Shown here: in pieces, positions 17,991 to 26,344 of the stretch
How positions within the stretch are numbered: the first letter of the stretch is position 1
Layout of the letters: each line of letters starts with the position of its first letter
From: Oscillibacter sp.
GTDB taxonomy: Bacteria; Bacillota; Clostridia; Oscillospirales; Oscillospiraceae
Direction: 5' to 3'
Length of the DNA: 61,528 nucleotides
Assembly: GCA_017526785.1 (NCBI GenBank)
Contig: JAFXQV010000017.1
Location: forward strand, 1-61,528
Notes under the pieces: generated by a model
What the model was told of the DNA's origin: nothing
Database searches by the model: none
Seen by the model: the letters and a program-made list of their open reading frames with translations, nothing else
Position numbers and translations under genes: made by a program

Positions 17991-19133
17991 ATGGATTTTC
18001 ATCTGACAAACGAGCAGTTGATGCTCCGCAAGATGTACCGGGCATTCGCTGAAACCGAAGTAAAGCCTCTCGCCGAGGAAATCGACGAAGAGGAACGCTT
18101 CCCCATGGAGACCGTCGAGAAGATGGCCAAGCTGGGCATGATGGGTATCTACTTCCCGAAGGAGTACGGCGGCGCGGGCGGCGACGTTCTCTCTTACGCC
18201 ATGTGCGTGGAGGAACTGGCCAAAGTGTGCGGCACGACGGCGGTTATCGTCTCCGCGCATACGTCCCTCTGCTGCGCCCCGATTTTTGAACACGGCACAG
18301 AGGAACAGAAGAAAAAGTACCTCCCCGACCTGCTCTCCGGCCGCAAAATCGGCGCGTTCGGCCTGACCGAACCCAACGCCGGAACCGACGCCTCCGGCCA
18401 GCAGACCCTCGCCGTACTCGAAGGCGACCACTATGTGTTGAACGGCTCCAAGTGCTTCATCACCAACGGCAACGTGGCCGACACGTTCGTGGTATTCGCC
18501 ATGACCGACAAGACCAAGGGGAACCGCGGCATTTCCGCCTTTATCGTCGAAAAGTCGTTCCCGGGCTTCTCGACCGGAAAGCACGAGAAGAAAATGGGTA
18601 TCCGCGGCTCCTCCACTTGCGACCTGATTTTTGAGGACTGCATCGTACCCAAGGAAAACCTCCTCGGCAGAGAGGGCAAGGGCTTCAAGATTGCCATGCA
18701 GACCCTCGACGGCGGCCGTATCGGAATCGCCGCGCAGGCGCTCGGACTCGGCGAAGGTGCCGTTGAGGAAGCTATCAAGTATACGAAGGAGCGCGTGCAG
18801 TTCGGCCGCCGCCTGAGCCAGTTCCAGAATACCCAGTTCCAGCTCGCCGACATGCACACCCGCATGCAGGCCGCCCAATATCTCGTGTACGCCGCCGCCA
18901 GCAAGAAGCAACTCCATGAGGACTACTCTATAGACGCCTCCATGGCGAAACTGTTCGCGGCCGAAGCGGCGTCCGACGTGACCCGCCGCGCCGTGCAACT
19001 GTTCGGCGGCTACGGCTACACCCGCGAGTATCCCGTAGAGCGCATGATGCGCGACGCCAAGATTACCGAAATCTACGAGGGTACGTCGGAAGTTCAGCGC
19101 ATGGTCATTGCCAGCCGTCTGGGCGTGAAGTAA
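17991..19133 (+). CDS. bcd: Butyryl-CoA (short-chain acyl-CoA) dehydrogenase
   Basis: 380 residues, standard for acyl-CoA dehydrogenases. It shows the FAD-binding FGLTEPNAGTDASG and the C-terminal IYEGTSEVQRMVIASRLG with the catalytic base Glu. With the EtfAB pair downstream it should form the Bcd-Etf complex that reduces crotonyl-CoA, and in clostridia bifurcates electrons from NADH to ferredoxin. The substrate could also be another short acyl-CoA. It is separated by 34 bases from hbd and 18 from etfB, with AGAAGGAG upstream. Confidence 0.95.
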   Translation: MDFHLTNEQLMLRKMYRAFAETEVKPLAEEIDEEERFPMETVEKMAKLGMMGIYFPKEYGGAGGDVLSYAMCVEELAKVCGTTAVIVSAHTSLCCAPIFEHGTEEQKKKYLPDLLSGRKIGAFGLTEPNAGTDASGQQTLAVLEGDHYVLNGSKCFITNGNVADTFVVFAMTDKTKGNRGISAFIVEKSFPGFSTGKHEKKMGIRGSSTCDLIFEDCIVPKENLLGREGKGFKIAMQTLDGGRIGIAAQALGLGEGAVEEAIKYTKERVQFGRRLSQFQNTQFQLADMHTRMQAAQYLVYAAASKKQLHEDYSIDASMAKLFAAEAASDVTRRAVQLFGGYGYTREYPVERMMRDAKITEIYEGTSEVQRMVIASRLGVK

Positions 19134-19151
19134 GAGGAGGCAACACTTTCT

Positions 19152-19952
19152 ATGAAAATCATCGTATCCATTAAACAGGTGCCGGATACCTCCGGAAAGG
19201 TCGCCGTCAACCCCGACGGCACCCTCGACCGCGCCTCCATGCAGACTATCACCAACCCCGACGACATGAACGCCCTCGAAGCCGCCCTCAAAATCAAGGA
19301 CGAAACCGGGTGCAAGGTCGTCGTCGTGACCATGGGTCCCGCCCCCGCCGCCGGAATGCTCCGGGAAGCGCTCGCCATGGGTGCCGACGAGGCCTATATC
19401 GCCTCCGCCCGCGAGTTCGGCGGCTCCGACACCTACGCCACCTCCCAGATTCTGGCCGCCGCCATTAACCGTATCGGCGTCGAAAAGGACGATATCGTGA
19501 TTTGCGGCCGACAGGCCATCGACGGCGACACCGCCCAAGTAGGCCCCCAAATCGCCGAGAAGCTCCACCTCCCCCAAATCACCTACGCCGCCGACATCCA
19601 GAAGGACGGCGACACCATCACCGTACGGCGCATGTTAGAGGACGGCTACATGAACATCAAGACCAAAACGCCGTGCCTCATCACCTGCATTAAGGAACTC
19701 AACACCCCGCGCTATATGAGCGTCTCCGGCGTGTTCGAGGCCTACTCCAAGCCCCTCACCACCTACGACTACGAGGCTCTCAAAGACGACCCCCTCATTG
19801 ACAAGTCCACCATCGGCCTGAGCGGTTCGCCCACCAACATTCTGACCTCCTTCACCCCGCCCCAGAAGGGCGCAGGCGTCATGCTCGAAGGCAACGACCG
19901 CGCCACTTGCGACAAACTGGCCTCGATTCTGCTTGAAAAGCACATCATCTGA
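19152..19952 (+). CDS. etfB: Electron transfer flavoprotein, beta subunit
   Basis: 266 residues starting MKIIVSIKQVPDTSGKVAVNPDGTL, the EtfB signature, with the later AMGADEAYIA and CGRQAIDGDTAQVGPQ blocks. In bifurcating EtfAB this subunit binds the FAD that takes hydride from NADH. It lies directly after bcd and before etfA, so complex formation is strongly suggested by order. AGAGGAGG upstream. Confidence 0.96.
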   Translation: MKIIVSIKQVPDTSGKVAVNPDGTLDRASMQTITNPDDMNALEAALKIKDETGCKVVVVTMGPAPAAGMLREALAMGADEAYIASAREFGGSDTYATSQILAAAINRIGVEKDDIVICGRQAIDGDTAQVGPQIAEKLHLPQITYAADIQKDGDTITVRRMLEDGYMNIKTKTPCLITCIKELNTPRYMSVSGVFEAYSKPLTTYDYEALKDDPLIDKSTIGLSGSPTNILTSFTPPQKGAGVMLEGNDRATCDKLASILLEKHII

Positions 19953-19967
19953 CGAAGGAGAGACACC

Positions 19968-21107
19968 ATGAACAGCAATTTCAACAGTTCTGATATCGGC
20001 GCGTTCAAGGACGTGTGGGTATTCTGCGAACAGCGCGAAGGAAAACTCATGCCCACCGACTTTGAGCTGATTTCCAAGGGACGCGACCTCGCCAACGAGT
20101 TAGGCGTGAACCTCTGCGGCATCCTGCTCGGCGACGACGTGGACGGTATCGCTAAGGAACTCGGCGGCTACGGCGCGGATAAGGTCTATGTCTGCAATCA
20201 TCCCCTGCTGAAAGTCTACAATACCGACGGCTACGCTAAGGTCATCTGCGACGTAATCGCCGACCTGAAGCCCGAAGCGTTCCTTATCGGCGCGACCAAC
20301 ATCGGCCGCGACCTCGGCCCCCGCTGTGCCGCCCGCCTCCACACCGGACTTTGCGCCGACTGCACGCACCTTGACATTGACATGGTCAACTATAAGGAGT
20401 TCCTCAAACAGGCCTCCACCCTCCCCGCCGACCGTATCGAAAAACTCGACACCGCCGTTGTACTGGGTCAGAAACACGACGTGTCCCGCGACCTCAAAAT
20501 GACCCGCCCCGCCTTCGGCGGACACCTCATGGCGTCGATTATCTGCCCGCGCTTCCGCCCCTGCATGGCCACAGTTCGCCCCGGCGTCATGAAAAAGAAC
20601 GCGTTCGACCAAGCTAAGGCCGACGCCTGCGAAATCGTACACCCCGCGTTTGAACTCAACGAGAGCGACTTCCAGACCGAAGTCACCGAAGTCGTCAAGG
20701 CCGCAAAGAAGCTCGTCGACCTCATCGGCGCGGACTACATCGTGTCCGTCGGACGCGGTATCAGCAAGGATGTCGAGGGCGGAATCAAGCTCGCCGAAGA
20801 ACTCGCGGCCGAACTCGGCGGCGTCGTCGGCGGCAGTCGCGCCACTATCGACAGCGGCTGGCTCTCCGCTGACCATCAGGTAGGCCAGACCGGAAAGACC
20901 GTCCATCCGAAAGTGTACATTGCGCTTGGCATTTCCGGCGCTATCCAGCACAAGGCCGGCATGCAGGACAGCGAATGTATCATTGCCGTGAACAAGAACG
21001 ACACCGCCCCCATTTTCGAGATTGCCGATTATGGCATTTGCGGCGACCTGTTCAAGGTAACGCCCATGCTGACAGAGGCTATCCGCGCCGCCAAGGCCTC
21101 GAAATAA
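19968..21107 (+). CDS. etfA: Electron transfer flavoprotein, alpha subunit
   Basis: 379 residues. The N-terminal domain begins VWVFCEQREGKLMP. The C-terminal FAD domain has GADYIVSVGRGI and the block VGGSRATIDSGWLSADHQVGQTGKTV, followed by the YIALGISGAIQHKAGMQ and AVNKNDTAPIFEIADYGICGD signatures of EtfA. No N-terminal ferredoxin domain is present. Last gene of the operon, 15 bases after etfB, with GAAGGAGA upstream and a terminator 20 bases after the stop. Confidence 0.96.
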   Translation: MNSNFNSSDIGAFKDVWVFCEQREGKLMPTDFELISKGRDLANELGVNLCGILLGDDVDGIAKELGGYGADKVYVCNHPLLKVYNTDGYAKVICDVIADLKPEAFLIGATNIGRDLGPRCAARLHTGLCADCTHLDIDMVNYKEFLKQASTLPADRIEKLDTAVVLGQKHDVSRDLKMTRPAFGGHLMASIICPRFRPCMATVRPGVMKKNAFDQAKADACEIVHPAFELNESDFQTEVTEVVKAAKKLVDLIGADYIVSVGRGISKDVEGGIKLAEELAAELGGVVGGSRATIDSGWLSADHQVGQTGKTVHPKVYIALGISGAIQHKAGMQDSECIIAVNKNDTAPIFEIADYGICGDLFKVTPMLTEAIRAAKASK

Positions 21108-21129
21108 GCGTCCGAAACGCGCAAACAGC

Positions 21130-21161
21130 GCCCCTTCCGGTTCCGGGAGGGGCAATCTTTT
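21130..21161 (+). terminator. Intrinsic terminator of the etf operon
   Basis: GCCCCTTCCGG-TT-CCGGGAGGGGC followed by AATCTTTTCTT. It immediately precedes the next promoter. Confidence 0.8.
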
Positions 21162-21162
21162 C

Positions 21163-21190
21163 TTGACAACGAAAAAATAGGTGATATAAT
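21163..21190 (+). promoter_or_regulatory. Promoter of the AAA ATPase/RloB pair
   Basis: TTGACA (21163-21168), 16 bases, TATAAT (21185-21190), 54 bases before the TTG start. A strong consensus, implying constitutive expression. Confidence 0.82.
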
Positions 21191-21244
21191 AACGACACCG
21201 CTTTGAAAAAAGCGGATTGATTCGTCAGTTTGGAGGCGATGTAA

Positions 21245-22570
21245 TTGTTATTGGAATTTAAAGCCCGGAATTACAAATCTTTCAAGGACGAACTCTGCCT
21301 TTCGATGATTCCCGACCCGGACGAGACCGCCCTTGATTACAGCGTCATGACGGAACATGTCGCCGGGGAGACGTTGCAAGCGTTATGCTCCACGGTGGTT
21401 TACGGCTCCAACGCCTCCGGGAAAACCAACGTCATCAGCGCTCTGGACACGTTCCGCCGCGTTGTCCTGCGGGGCAATATTGACAACGCCGAAAACGGTC
21501 CCAGTGGTAATCTCGCCTCTTTTACACTGGAACTGATTCCTAACAATGCAATCGAACTACCGCAACCAGTAGAATTTTCTATTCGCTTTTTTACAAACGG
21601 TGTACTGATTGATTACGCTTTTTCTGCTGATTTAGGAGAGTTTTCCCAGACAGATTATGACCGAAAAGTTTTATCTGAAAGTCTGTCTGTCAATGAGATT
21701 CCTATTTTCATGAGGACAGATGGCGTAACAACGAACGCTGATTCCTTAAAGCAATTCCCTGAATTTTTTAAGGAAAATATCCTCGCTAATCTGGACGCAA
21801 TCCGTATTTTGCCCGGATGGAATGTTGAACGACAGCAACTCTTTTTGTGTAACGGCTTCTCGTCATTGCTTAGTCCTGAGTTGCATAAACTCATTGCGGA
21901 ATGGCTATCAAAACAGTTAAAGGCTTTCTGCCGTTCTGATGCACTCTCTATTGTAATGAGTGTAATGGATATTGGCAACAGTTTATCTAAAGCCGACGAA
22001 ATAATAAATGATGCCATTTCACATATTGGCGCTCATAATCGCATTGGTTATATTTATAACTCGCGGGAAAAACGGATGCGTCTTGCCTCTATAATACAGC
22101 GAAATTCCAAGAATATAGCTATACCGGCAGAGATATTGGAATCATATGGAACCTATAGGTTTGCTAATCTGTTTCCACTCTTGCTAATTGCGTTTTTTAC
22201 CGGCTCCACACTTGTCCTTGACGAGTTCGACGCGTCGTTACACCCGATGGTTCTAATGAACATTATCAGCCTCTTTCATAACCCCGAAATTAACCGCAAC
22301 CACGCGCAGTTGATTTTCAACACGCACAACCCGATTTTCTTAGACCGTTCCCTGTTCCGGCGCGACGAAATCAAGTTTGTGGAACGCGACGAAGAAACGC
22401 AGTCCAGCGAAATTTACGCGCTGTCCGACTTTGAACCCGAACGGGATTGCGAGGACTATTTGGGGAATTACTTCCGTGACCGTTACGGCGCGATTCAGTA
22501 CGTGGACTTGACCCCGGTTTTCCGTAAGATTATGGCACCGGACAGCGACGAAGAATCGGGGGAGGCGTAA
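21245..22570 (+). CDS. AAA ATPase of an AbiL/RloA-like defence pair
   Basis: 441 residues from a TTG start (GGAGG nine bases upstream). N-terminal LLEFKARNYKSFKDE and Walker A GSNASGKT (residues 54-61) mark the SMC/OLD-like ATPase fold. TLVLDEFDASLHP (about 321-333) holds the Walker B acidic residues, and FNTHNP (about 358-363) the switch His. Paired with a downstream RloB-type gene six bases away, this is the architecture of AbiLi/AbiLii or RloA/RloB abortive-infection modules. The central part (about 21530-22190) is clearly AT-richer than both ends, so the variable core may have a different origin. Confidence 0.85.
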   Translation: MLLEFKARNYKSFKDELCLSMIPDPDETALDYSVMTEHVAGETLQALCSTVVYGSNASGKTNVISALDTFRRVVLRGNIDNAENGPSGNLASFTLELIPNNAIELPQPVEFSIRFFTNGVLIDYAFSADLGEFSQTDYDRKVLSESLSVNEIPIFMRTDGVTTNADSLKQFPEFFKENILANLDAIRILPGWNVERQQLFLCNGFSSLLSPELHKLIAEWLSKQLKAFCRSDALSIVMSVMDIGNSLSKADEIINDAISHIGAHNRIGYIYNSREKRMRLASIIQRNSKNIAIPAEILESYGTYRFANLFPLLLIAFFTGSTLVLDEFDASLHPMVLMNIISLFHNPEINRNHAQLIFNTHNPIFLDRSLFRRDEIKFVERDEETQSSEIYALSDFEPERDCEDYLGNYFRDRYGAIQYVDLTPVFRKIMAPDSDEESGEA

Positions 22571-22575
22571 CGGAC

Positions 22576-23289
22576 ATGGCACAGAAGAAAAAAACGAAGA
22601 GACCCGCCAATGAGAACACGTTTTACTTTTCCGTGGAGGGCGAGACGGAGCAATGGTATCTGGAACATCTGCGAACGCTGGTCAATGACGAACTGAAACG
22701 GCAAGGGGCGGGGTTCCGTATTGGCATGTCGATTCAGGTTCAGAAAGACCCGCGCCAAATTCCGTGGCCGTTCATTACCAGAGGAGAACATGTGAACGTT
22801 GTGCATGTGTGCGACTACGAATCCCCGGTGCCGCAACAGGCGGGCATGAACCGTCTGGAACAGTTCAAGGCCATCTTAGACAATCTGTCAGCGGCGGCAG
22901 AAGACAAGAATCTGACATATTTGCTTGGCTACAGCAACCTGTCTTTTGAACTGTGGATGATTCTGCACAAACAGCCCTGCAACGGCGGGAAAATTAACTG
23001 CAAGCAGTATGTGACGGACTTAAACACGGCTTACGCATCGTCGTTTCCCTCGGCAAAGGCCTGCAAGAAAGAAGACGCTTTCAAGGACTTGTTGCGGGGA
23101 ATCACGCTTTCGGATGTCCACGACGCCATAACACGAGCAACCGCCATTCAGGCGGTCAACACCAACCAAAAGGCGCAAGCGCAGAGACACCGTGATTACG
23201 AGTTTTACACGAATAATCCGGCGCTTTCGATTCATGAACGCGTACAGGATATTTTCACATTCTGTGCCAGCAGAGGCTTTTCCGTGTAA
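22576..23289 (+). CDS. RloB-family protein (AbiLii-like)
   Basis: 237 residues. The N-terminal FYFSVEGETEQWYLEHL (E21, E23, E25) is the acidic motif of RloB-like proteins, related to the TOPRIM-style acidic motifs of nucleases. Later LLGYSNLSFELWMILHK matches the conserved SNPCFE-type block of the family. It is thought to be the effector partner of the ATPase. The gene starts six bases after the ATPase stop with a modest Shine-Dalgarno (GGAGG inside the ATPase end) and ends before a strong terminator, so the pair is a closed two-gene operon. Confidence 0.85.
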   Translation: MAQKKKTKRPANENTFYFSVEGETEQWYLEHLRTLVNDELKRQGAGFRIGMSIQVQKDPRQIPWPFITRGEHVNVVHVCDYESPVPQQAGMNRLEQFKAILDNLSAAAEDKNLTYLLGYSNLSFELWMILHKQPCNGGKINCKQYVTDLNTAYASSFPSAKACKKEDAFKDLLRGITLSDVHDAITRATAIQAVNTNQKAQAQRHRDYEFYTNNPALSIHERVQDIFTFCASRGFSV

Positions 23290-23292
23290 ACA

Positions 23293-23324
23293 ACGCCCCT
23301 TCCCGTGCCGGGAGGGGCGTTTTA
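23293..23324 (+). terminator. Terminator of the AbiL-like operon
   Basis: ACGCCCCTTCCCG-TG-CCGGGAGGGGCGT followed by TTTA, a few bases after the stop. Confidence 0.82.
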
Positions 23325-23347
23325 CGACAAATAAACGCTTTCGGGGC

Positions 23348-23376
23348 TTGCCATTCGCGCGGGACTGTGGTACACT
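23348..23376 (+). promoter_or_regulatory. Promoter of the deaminase/pyruvyl transferase operon
   Basis: TTGCCA (23348-23353), 17 bases, TACACT (23371-23376) with an extended TGG. Confidence 0.7.
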
Positions 23377-23413
23377 GTCCCCGGGAACCTTAGACGGAAG
23401 CGAGTGGAACGCT

Positions 23414-23902
23414 GTGGAACGTATCAGTAAAGAGAATTACTATCTGGACATCGCGGAAACCGTACTCGAACGCGCCACTTGCCTGCGGCGGGTCTACGGG
23501 GCGATTATCGTCAAGAATGACGAAATCATCTCCACGGGCTACAACGGCGCGCCACGCGGCCGCGCCAACTGTTCGACGCTGGGCTACTGCCCGCGTGAGG
23601 CCTTGCGCGTACCTCGCGGCGAACGTTACGAACTCTGCCGGAGCGTACACGCGGAGGCGAACGCGATTATATCGGCCAGCCGCCGCGACATGGTCGGCGG
23701 CACGCTGTACCTCGTGGGGCGCGACGCCCGGACGGGTCGGCTTCTGCCCGACGCGACTTCCTGCATGATGTGCCGCCGGATGGTCATCAACGCCGGACTC
23801 CGGACGGTGGTCATACGCACCACGGAGACGGAGTTTGTGACCGTGCCGGTGTCGGAGTGGGTGGAGGAGGACGACCTTCCGCCTCCGCCGGACGGAACCT
23901 GA
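23414..23902 (+). CDS. dCMP deaminase (ComEB-like)
   Basis: 162 residues from a GTG start (the frame runs upstream into the previous terminator, so the longer form is rejected). Zinc motifs are HAEANAI, with the proton-shuttling Glu, and SCMMCRR, with the two cysteines. NYNG-type substrate residues appear as STGYNGAPRG. It deaminates dCMP to dUMP for thymidylate synthesis. A Pro-rich tail (DDLPPPPDGT) ends the chain. The next gene starts 17 bases downstream, an unexpected partner for a nucleotide enzyme. Confidence 0.9.
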   Translation: MERISKENYYLDIAETVLERATCLRRVYGAIIVKNDEIISTGYNGAPRGRANCSTLGYCPREALRVPRGERYELCRSVHAEANAIISASRRDMVGGTLYLVGRDARTGRLLPDATSCMMCRRMVINAGLRTVVIRTTETEFVTVPVSEWVEEDDLPPPPDGT

Positions 23903-23919
23903 ACGGAGGCGGCGTCGAT

Positions 23920-26271
23920 ATGGACAGCGATTTCAAGACAGGACTGCTCACATTTTACCATATCCACCACTACGGCGCGGCGTTGCAGGCCGCCGCCACG
24001 AAATGGTCCGTGGAGGCGCTGGAGGCTTCCTGCGACATCATCCACTACTATGTCAACCAGAACAACGCGCTTTTCCGCCGCCCGACGGGGCTTGCAAGCG
24101 CGTTATCGGACATCCACACCGCCGCGCATTACGCCGACCTGAAACGCCGTTACGACCGTTTCAACGCCTTTGAGCGGGACGTTCTCGGCGTCAGAGGACA
24201 CCGTTTTGAGAGCCTCGACGAACTCCGGAACGCCCGTCTGCCCTATGACGTGGTGATTTCCGGGAGTGACCAGATTTGGAACCCGTTGATTTTCCCTGAC
24301 CGACGCTTCGACCCCGTGTTTTTCGGGGCGTTCTCCGACGCCCGGAAAATCGCCTACGCGCCCTCGTTCGGCCTGCCGCGCCTGCCCGACGGCATGGACG
24401 CCGAATTAAAAGAATATTTGTCGGGGTTCTCGCACCTCTCGACCCGCGAACAATCCGGGCGGGACATCCTCCGCGCCGTGACCGACAGGGAAGCCCCCGT
24501 CGTCCTCGACCCGGTTCTGTTGCGTACGGACGCGCAGTGGTCGGCCGTCGCGGCTCCGCCGGAACCGTTCCCCAACGGCTCCTACCTGCTCTGCTACTTC
24601 ATCCACCCGCCCGTGTTGCTCACGCGCTATATCCAACTGCTGTCGGATAGGCTGAAATTCCCGGTCGTGCAGCTCTGCGGCACCCGCCGGAAAGCGTCCC
24701 CGGACGCGCGCTGTATTCTGGACGCGGGGCCGGCGGAGTTCGTGTGCCTGTTCCGCAACGCCTCCTTTGTGCTGACCAACTCTTTCCACGGCACGGCGTT
24801 TTCCGTGCTGTTCCAGCGCCCGTTCTTTACGGCCGTCGCGCCCTCCGAACAGGCCGAGCCGGAAAAATCCCGGAGTTATCACCTGCTCCACCGGCTGGGG
24901 CTGGCAGACCGTATCGTGGGCATCGGGAAAACGGCCGCCCTCGACGCCCCCATAGACTGGCAGAACGTCCGGGAACGCCTGAACGCCGAACGGGAAACTT
25001 CCCTGTCCTATCTCCGCCAAGCGCTCTACCCGCTGTCCACACAAGACGCGTCCGGCGCCGTGTTTATGCCCTCCTCCGGCGCGGACGCGCTCCAAAGAGA
25101 GAAAAAGCCCCTCCCCCGGCTGGCCTCCCACGAATATTGTACGGGCTGTACCGCCTGCGCGAACACCTGCCCCAAACGCGCCATTACCATGGAACGCGAC
25201 GAAGAGGGCTTCCTGTTCCCCGAAATCCACCCGGAACAGTGCGTACGTTGCGGACGCTGTGCGGCGGTCTGCCCGGTTCTGCACCCGCCGGAAGCGCGTC
25301 CGGCTCCGGCCGTGTTCGCGGCGTGGAACCGTGACCCGGTTATCCGGCGCGATTCCTCGTCGGGGGGCGTGTTCTCGGCGCTGGCGGCGTACACGCTGGA
25401 AAACGGCGGGGTGGTGTTCGGCGCGGCCATGGACGGGCGGCAACGCGTCCGGCACACAATGTGCCTGAAAAAAGAGGAGTTGTGGCGTCTGCGCGGCTCC
25501 AAGTACGTCCAAAGCGACCTCGGGCAGACGTTCCGGGTCGTGCGGGAGGCGCTGAAAAGCCGCCTCGTGCTGTTCTCCGGCACGCCCTGCCAAGTCGACG
25601 GGCTTTACCGCTTCCTCGGCCAGCGCCCCGAAAATCTGATTACCTGCGACATCGTATGCCACGGTGTGCCGTCGCCGGGCGTCTGGGAGGACATGGTAGC
25701 CTCCCTGCGCCGGGAACAGGGGCTTGAACTCCGCGCCGTGCGCTTCCGGAACAAAGTCGCCGGGTGGAAACTCCCGCACTTTACCGCCGTCTACGAAAAC
25801 GGCCTTGTGGATTCGCGCCCGTTCTACGAAACGGAGTACGGCAGAGCCTTCGGACGCGCCTTGTTTCTGCGCCGGAGTTGTCATCATTGCCCCTACGCGA
25901 GCCTCAACCGCCCCGGAGACTTCACCCTCGGCGACTTCTGGGGGCTGGACGACTACCCGGAGGAAGAAAGCCTCGGTATCAGCCTGCTGATGGTCAACAC
26001 CCTGCGCGGGGCGTACGTGTTCGACCACCTGCCCCTCGTCCGGAAGCCCGCCACGCTGGAACAGGCGCTGAAAGGAAACCCGCGCCTGTCCAGCCCGACG
26101 CCCCCGCAGCCGCAACGGAGTGCGTTTTTCACCGCCTACGCGCTGGAACCCTTCGAGAAAGTCCGGAAGCGCTTCCTGACCCTGCCGCCGTTGCCGTTGC
26201 GCCTGCTGAAGAAAGCAGTCCCCCCACTCGTGACGGTCGTCCGGCGTCTGTTGCGCCGCCCGCCCCGGTAG
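23920..26271 (+). CDS. Polysaccharide pyruvyl transferase fused to a ferredoxin/FrhB-type reductase
   Basis: 783 residues (ATG at 23920 with GGAGGC upstream). Residues 1-390 match polysaccharide pyruvyl transferases: GLLTFYHIHHYGAALQA, VVISGSDQIWNP and LTNSFHGTAFSVLFQRPF. From about 404, two [4Fe-4S] motifs follow, CTGCTACANTCP and CVRCGRCAAVCP. The rest is the coenzyme F420 hydrogenase/dehydrogenase beta-subunit fold, with SSGGVFSALA, FSGTPCQVDGLYRFL and CHGVPSPGVW. The two functions are often neighbouring genes in capsule loci; here they are one chain. It probably modifies surface glycans. The basic C-terminus (KKAVPPLVTVVRRLLRR) may contact the membrane. Confidence 0.88.
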   Translation: MDSDFKTGLLTFYHIHHYGAALQAAATKWSVEALEASCDIIHYYVNQNNALFRRPTGLASALSDIHTAAHYADLKRRYDRFNAFERDVLGVRGHRFESLDELRNARLPYDVVISGSDQIWNPLIFPDRRFDPVFFGAFSDARKIAYAPSFGLPRLPDGMDAELKEYLSGFSHLSTREQSGRDILRAVTDREAPVVLDPVLLRTDAQWSAVAAPPEPFPNGSYLLCYFIHPPVLLTRYIQLLSDRLKFPVVQLCGTRRKASPDARCILDAGPAEFVCLFRNASFVLTNSFHGTAFSVLFQRPFFTAVAPSEQAEPEKSRSYHLLHRLGLADRIVGIGKTAALDAPIDWQNVRERLNAERETSLSYLRQALYPLSTQDASGAVFMPSSGADALQREKKPLPRLASHEYCTGCTACANTCPKRAITMERDEEGFLFPEIHPEQCVRCGRCAAVCPVLHPPEARPAPAVFAAWNRDPVIRRDSSSGGVFSALAAYTLENGGVVFGAAMDGRQRVRHTMCLKKEELWRLRGSKYVQSDLGQTFRVVREALKSRLVLFSGTPCQVDGLYRFLGQRPENLITCDIVCHGVPSPGVWEDMVASLRREQGLELRAVRFRNKVAGWKLPHFTAVYENGLVDSRPFYETEYGRAFGRALFLRRSCHHCPYASLNRPGDFTLGDFWGLDDYPEEESLGISLLMVNTLRGAYVFDHLPLVRKPATLEQALKGNPRLSSPTPPQPQRSAFFTAYALEPFEKVRKRFLTLPPLPLRLLKKAVPPLVTVVRRLLRRPPR

Positions 26272-26330
26272 TTCCCGCGTCCTGATGAACCATTACCCGG
26301 TAATTCCCACTTCCTAATGAACCATTAGAG
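26267..26330. repeat. Two imperfect 32-bp tandem copies after the pyruvyl transferase stop
   Basis: Copies begin GGTAGTTCCC (26267) and GGTAATTCCC (26299), each ending in ATGAACCATTA. The first copy contains the stop codon of the preceding gene; the second abuts the Shine-Dalgarno of the SLH gene. Confidence 0.8.
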
Positions 26331-26344
26331 GAGTACCAAAAATT

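Noticed and set aside
17973-19577. 534-codon minus-strand frame opposite bcd and etfB
   Set aside because: Spans two well-identified genes on the other strand. Gly/His/Leu-rich composition typical of antisense to conserved GC-rich genes.
24406-26115. 569-codon minus-strand frame opposite the pyruvyl transferase/FrhB fusion
   Set aside because: Same antisense effect of high-GC wobble bases. The product has no recognisable motif, while the plus-strand frame shows two Fe-S motifs and family blocks.
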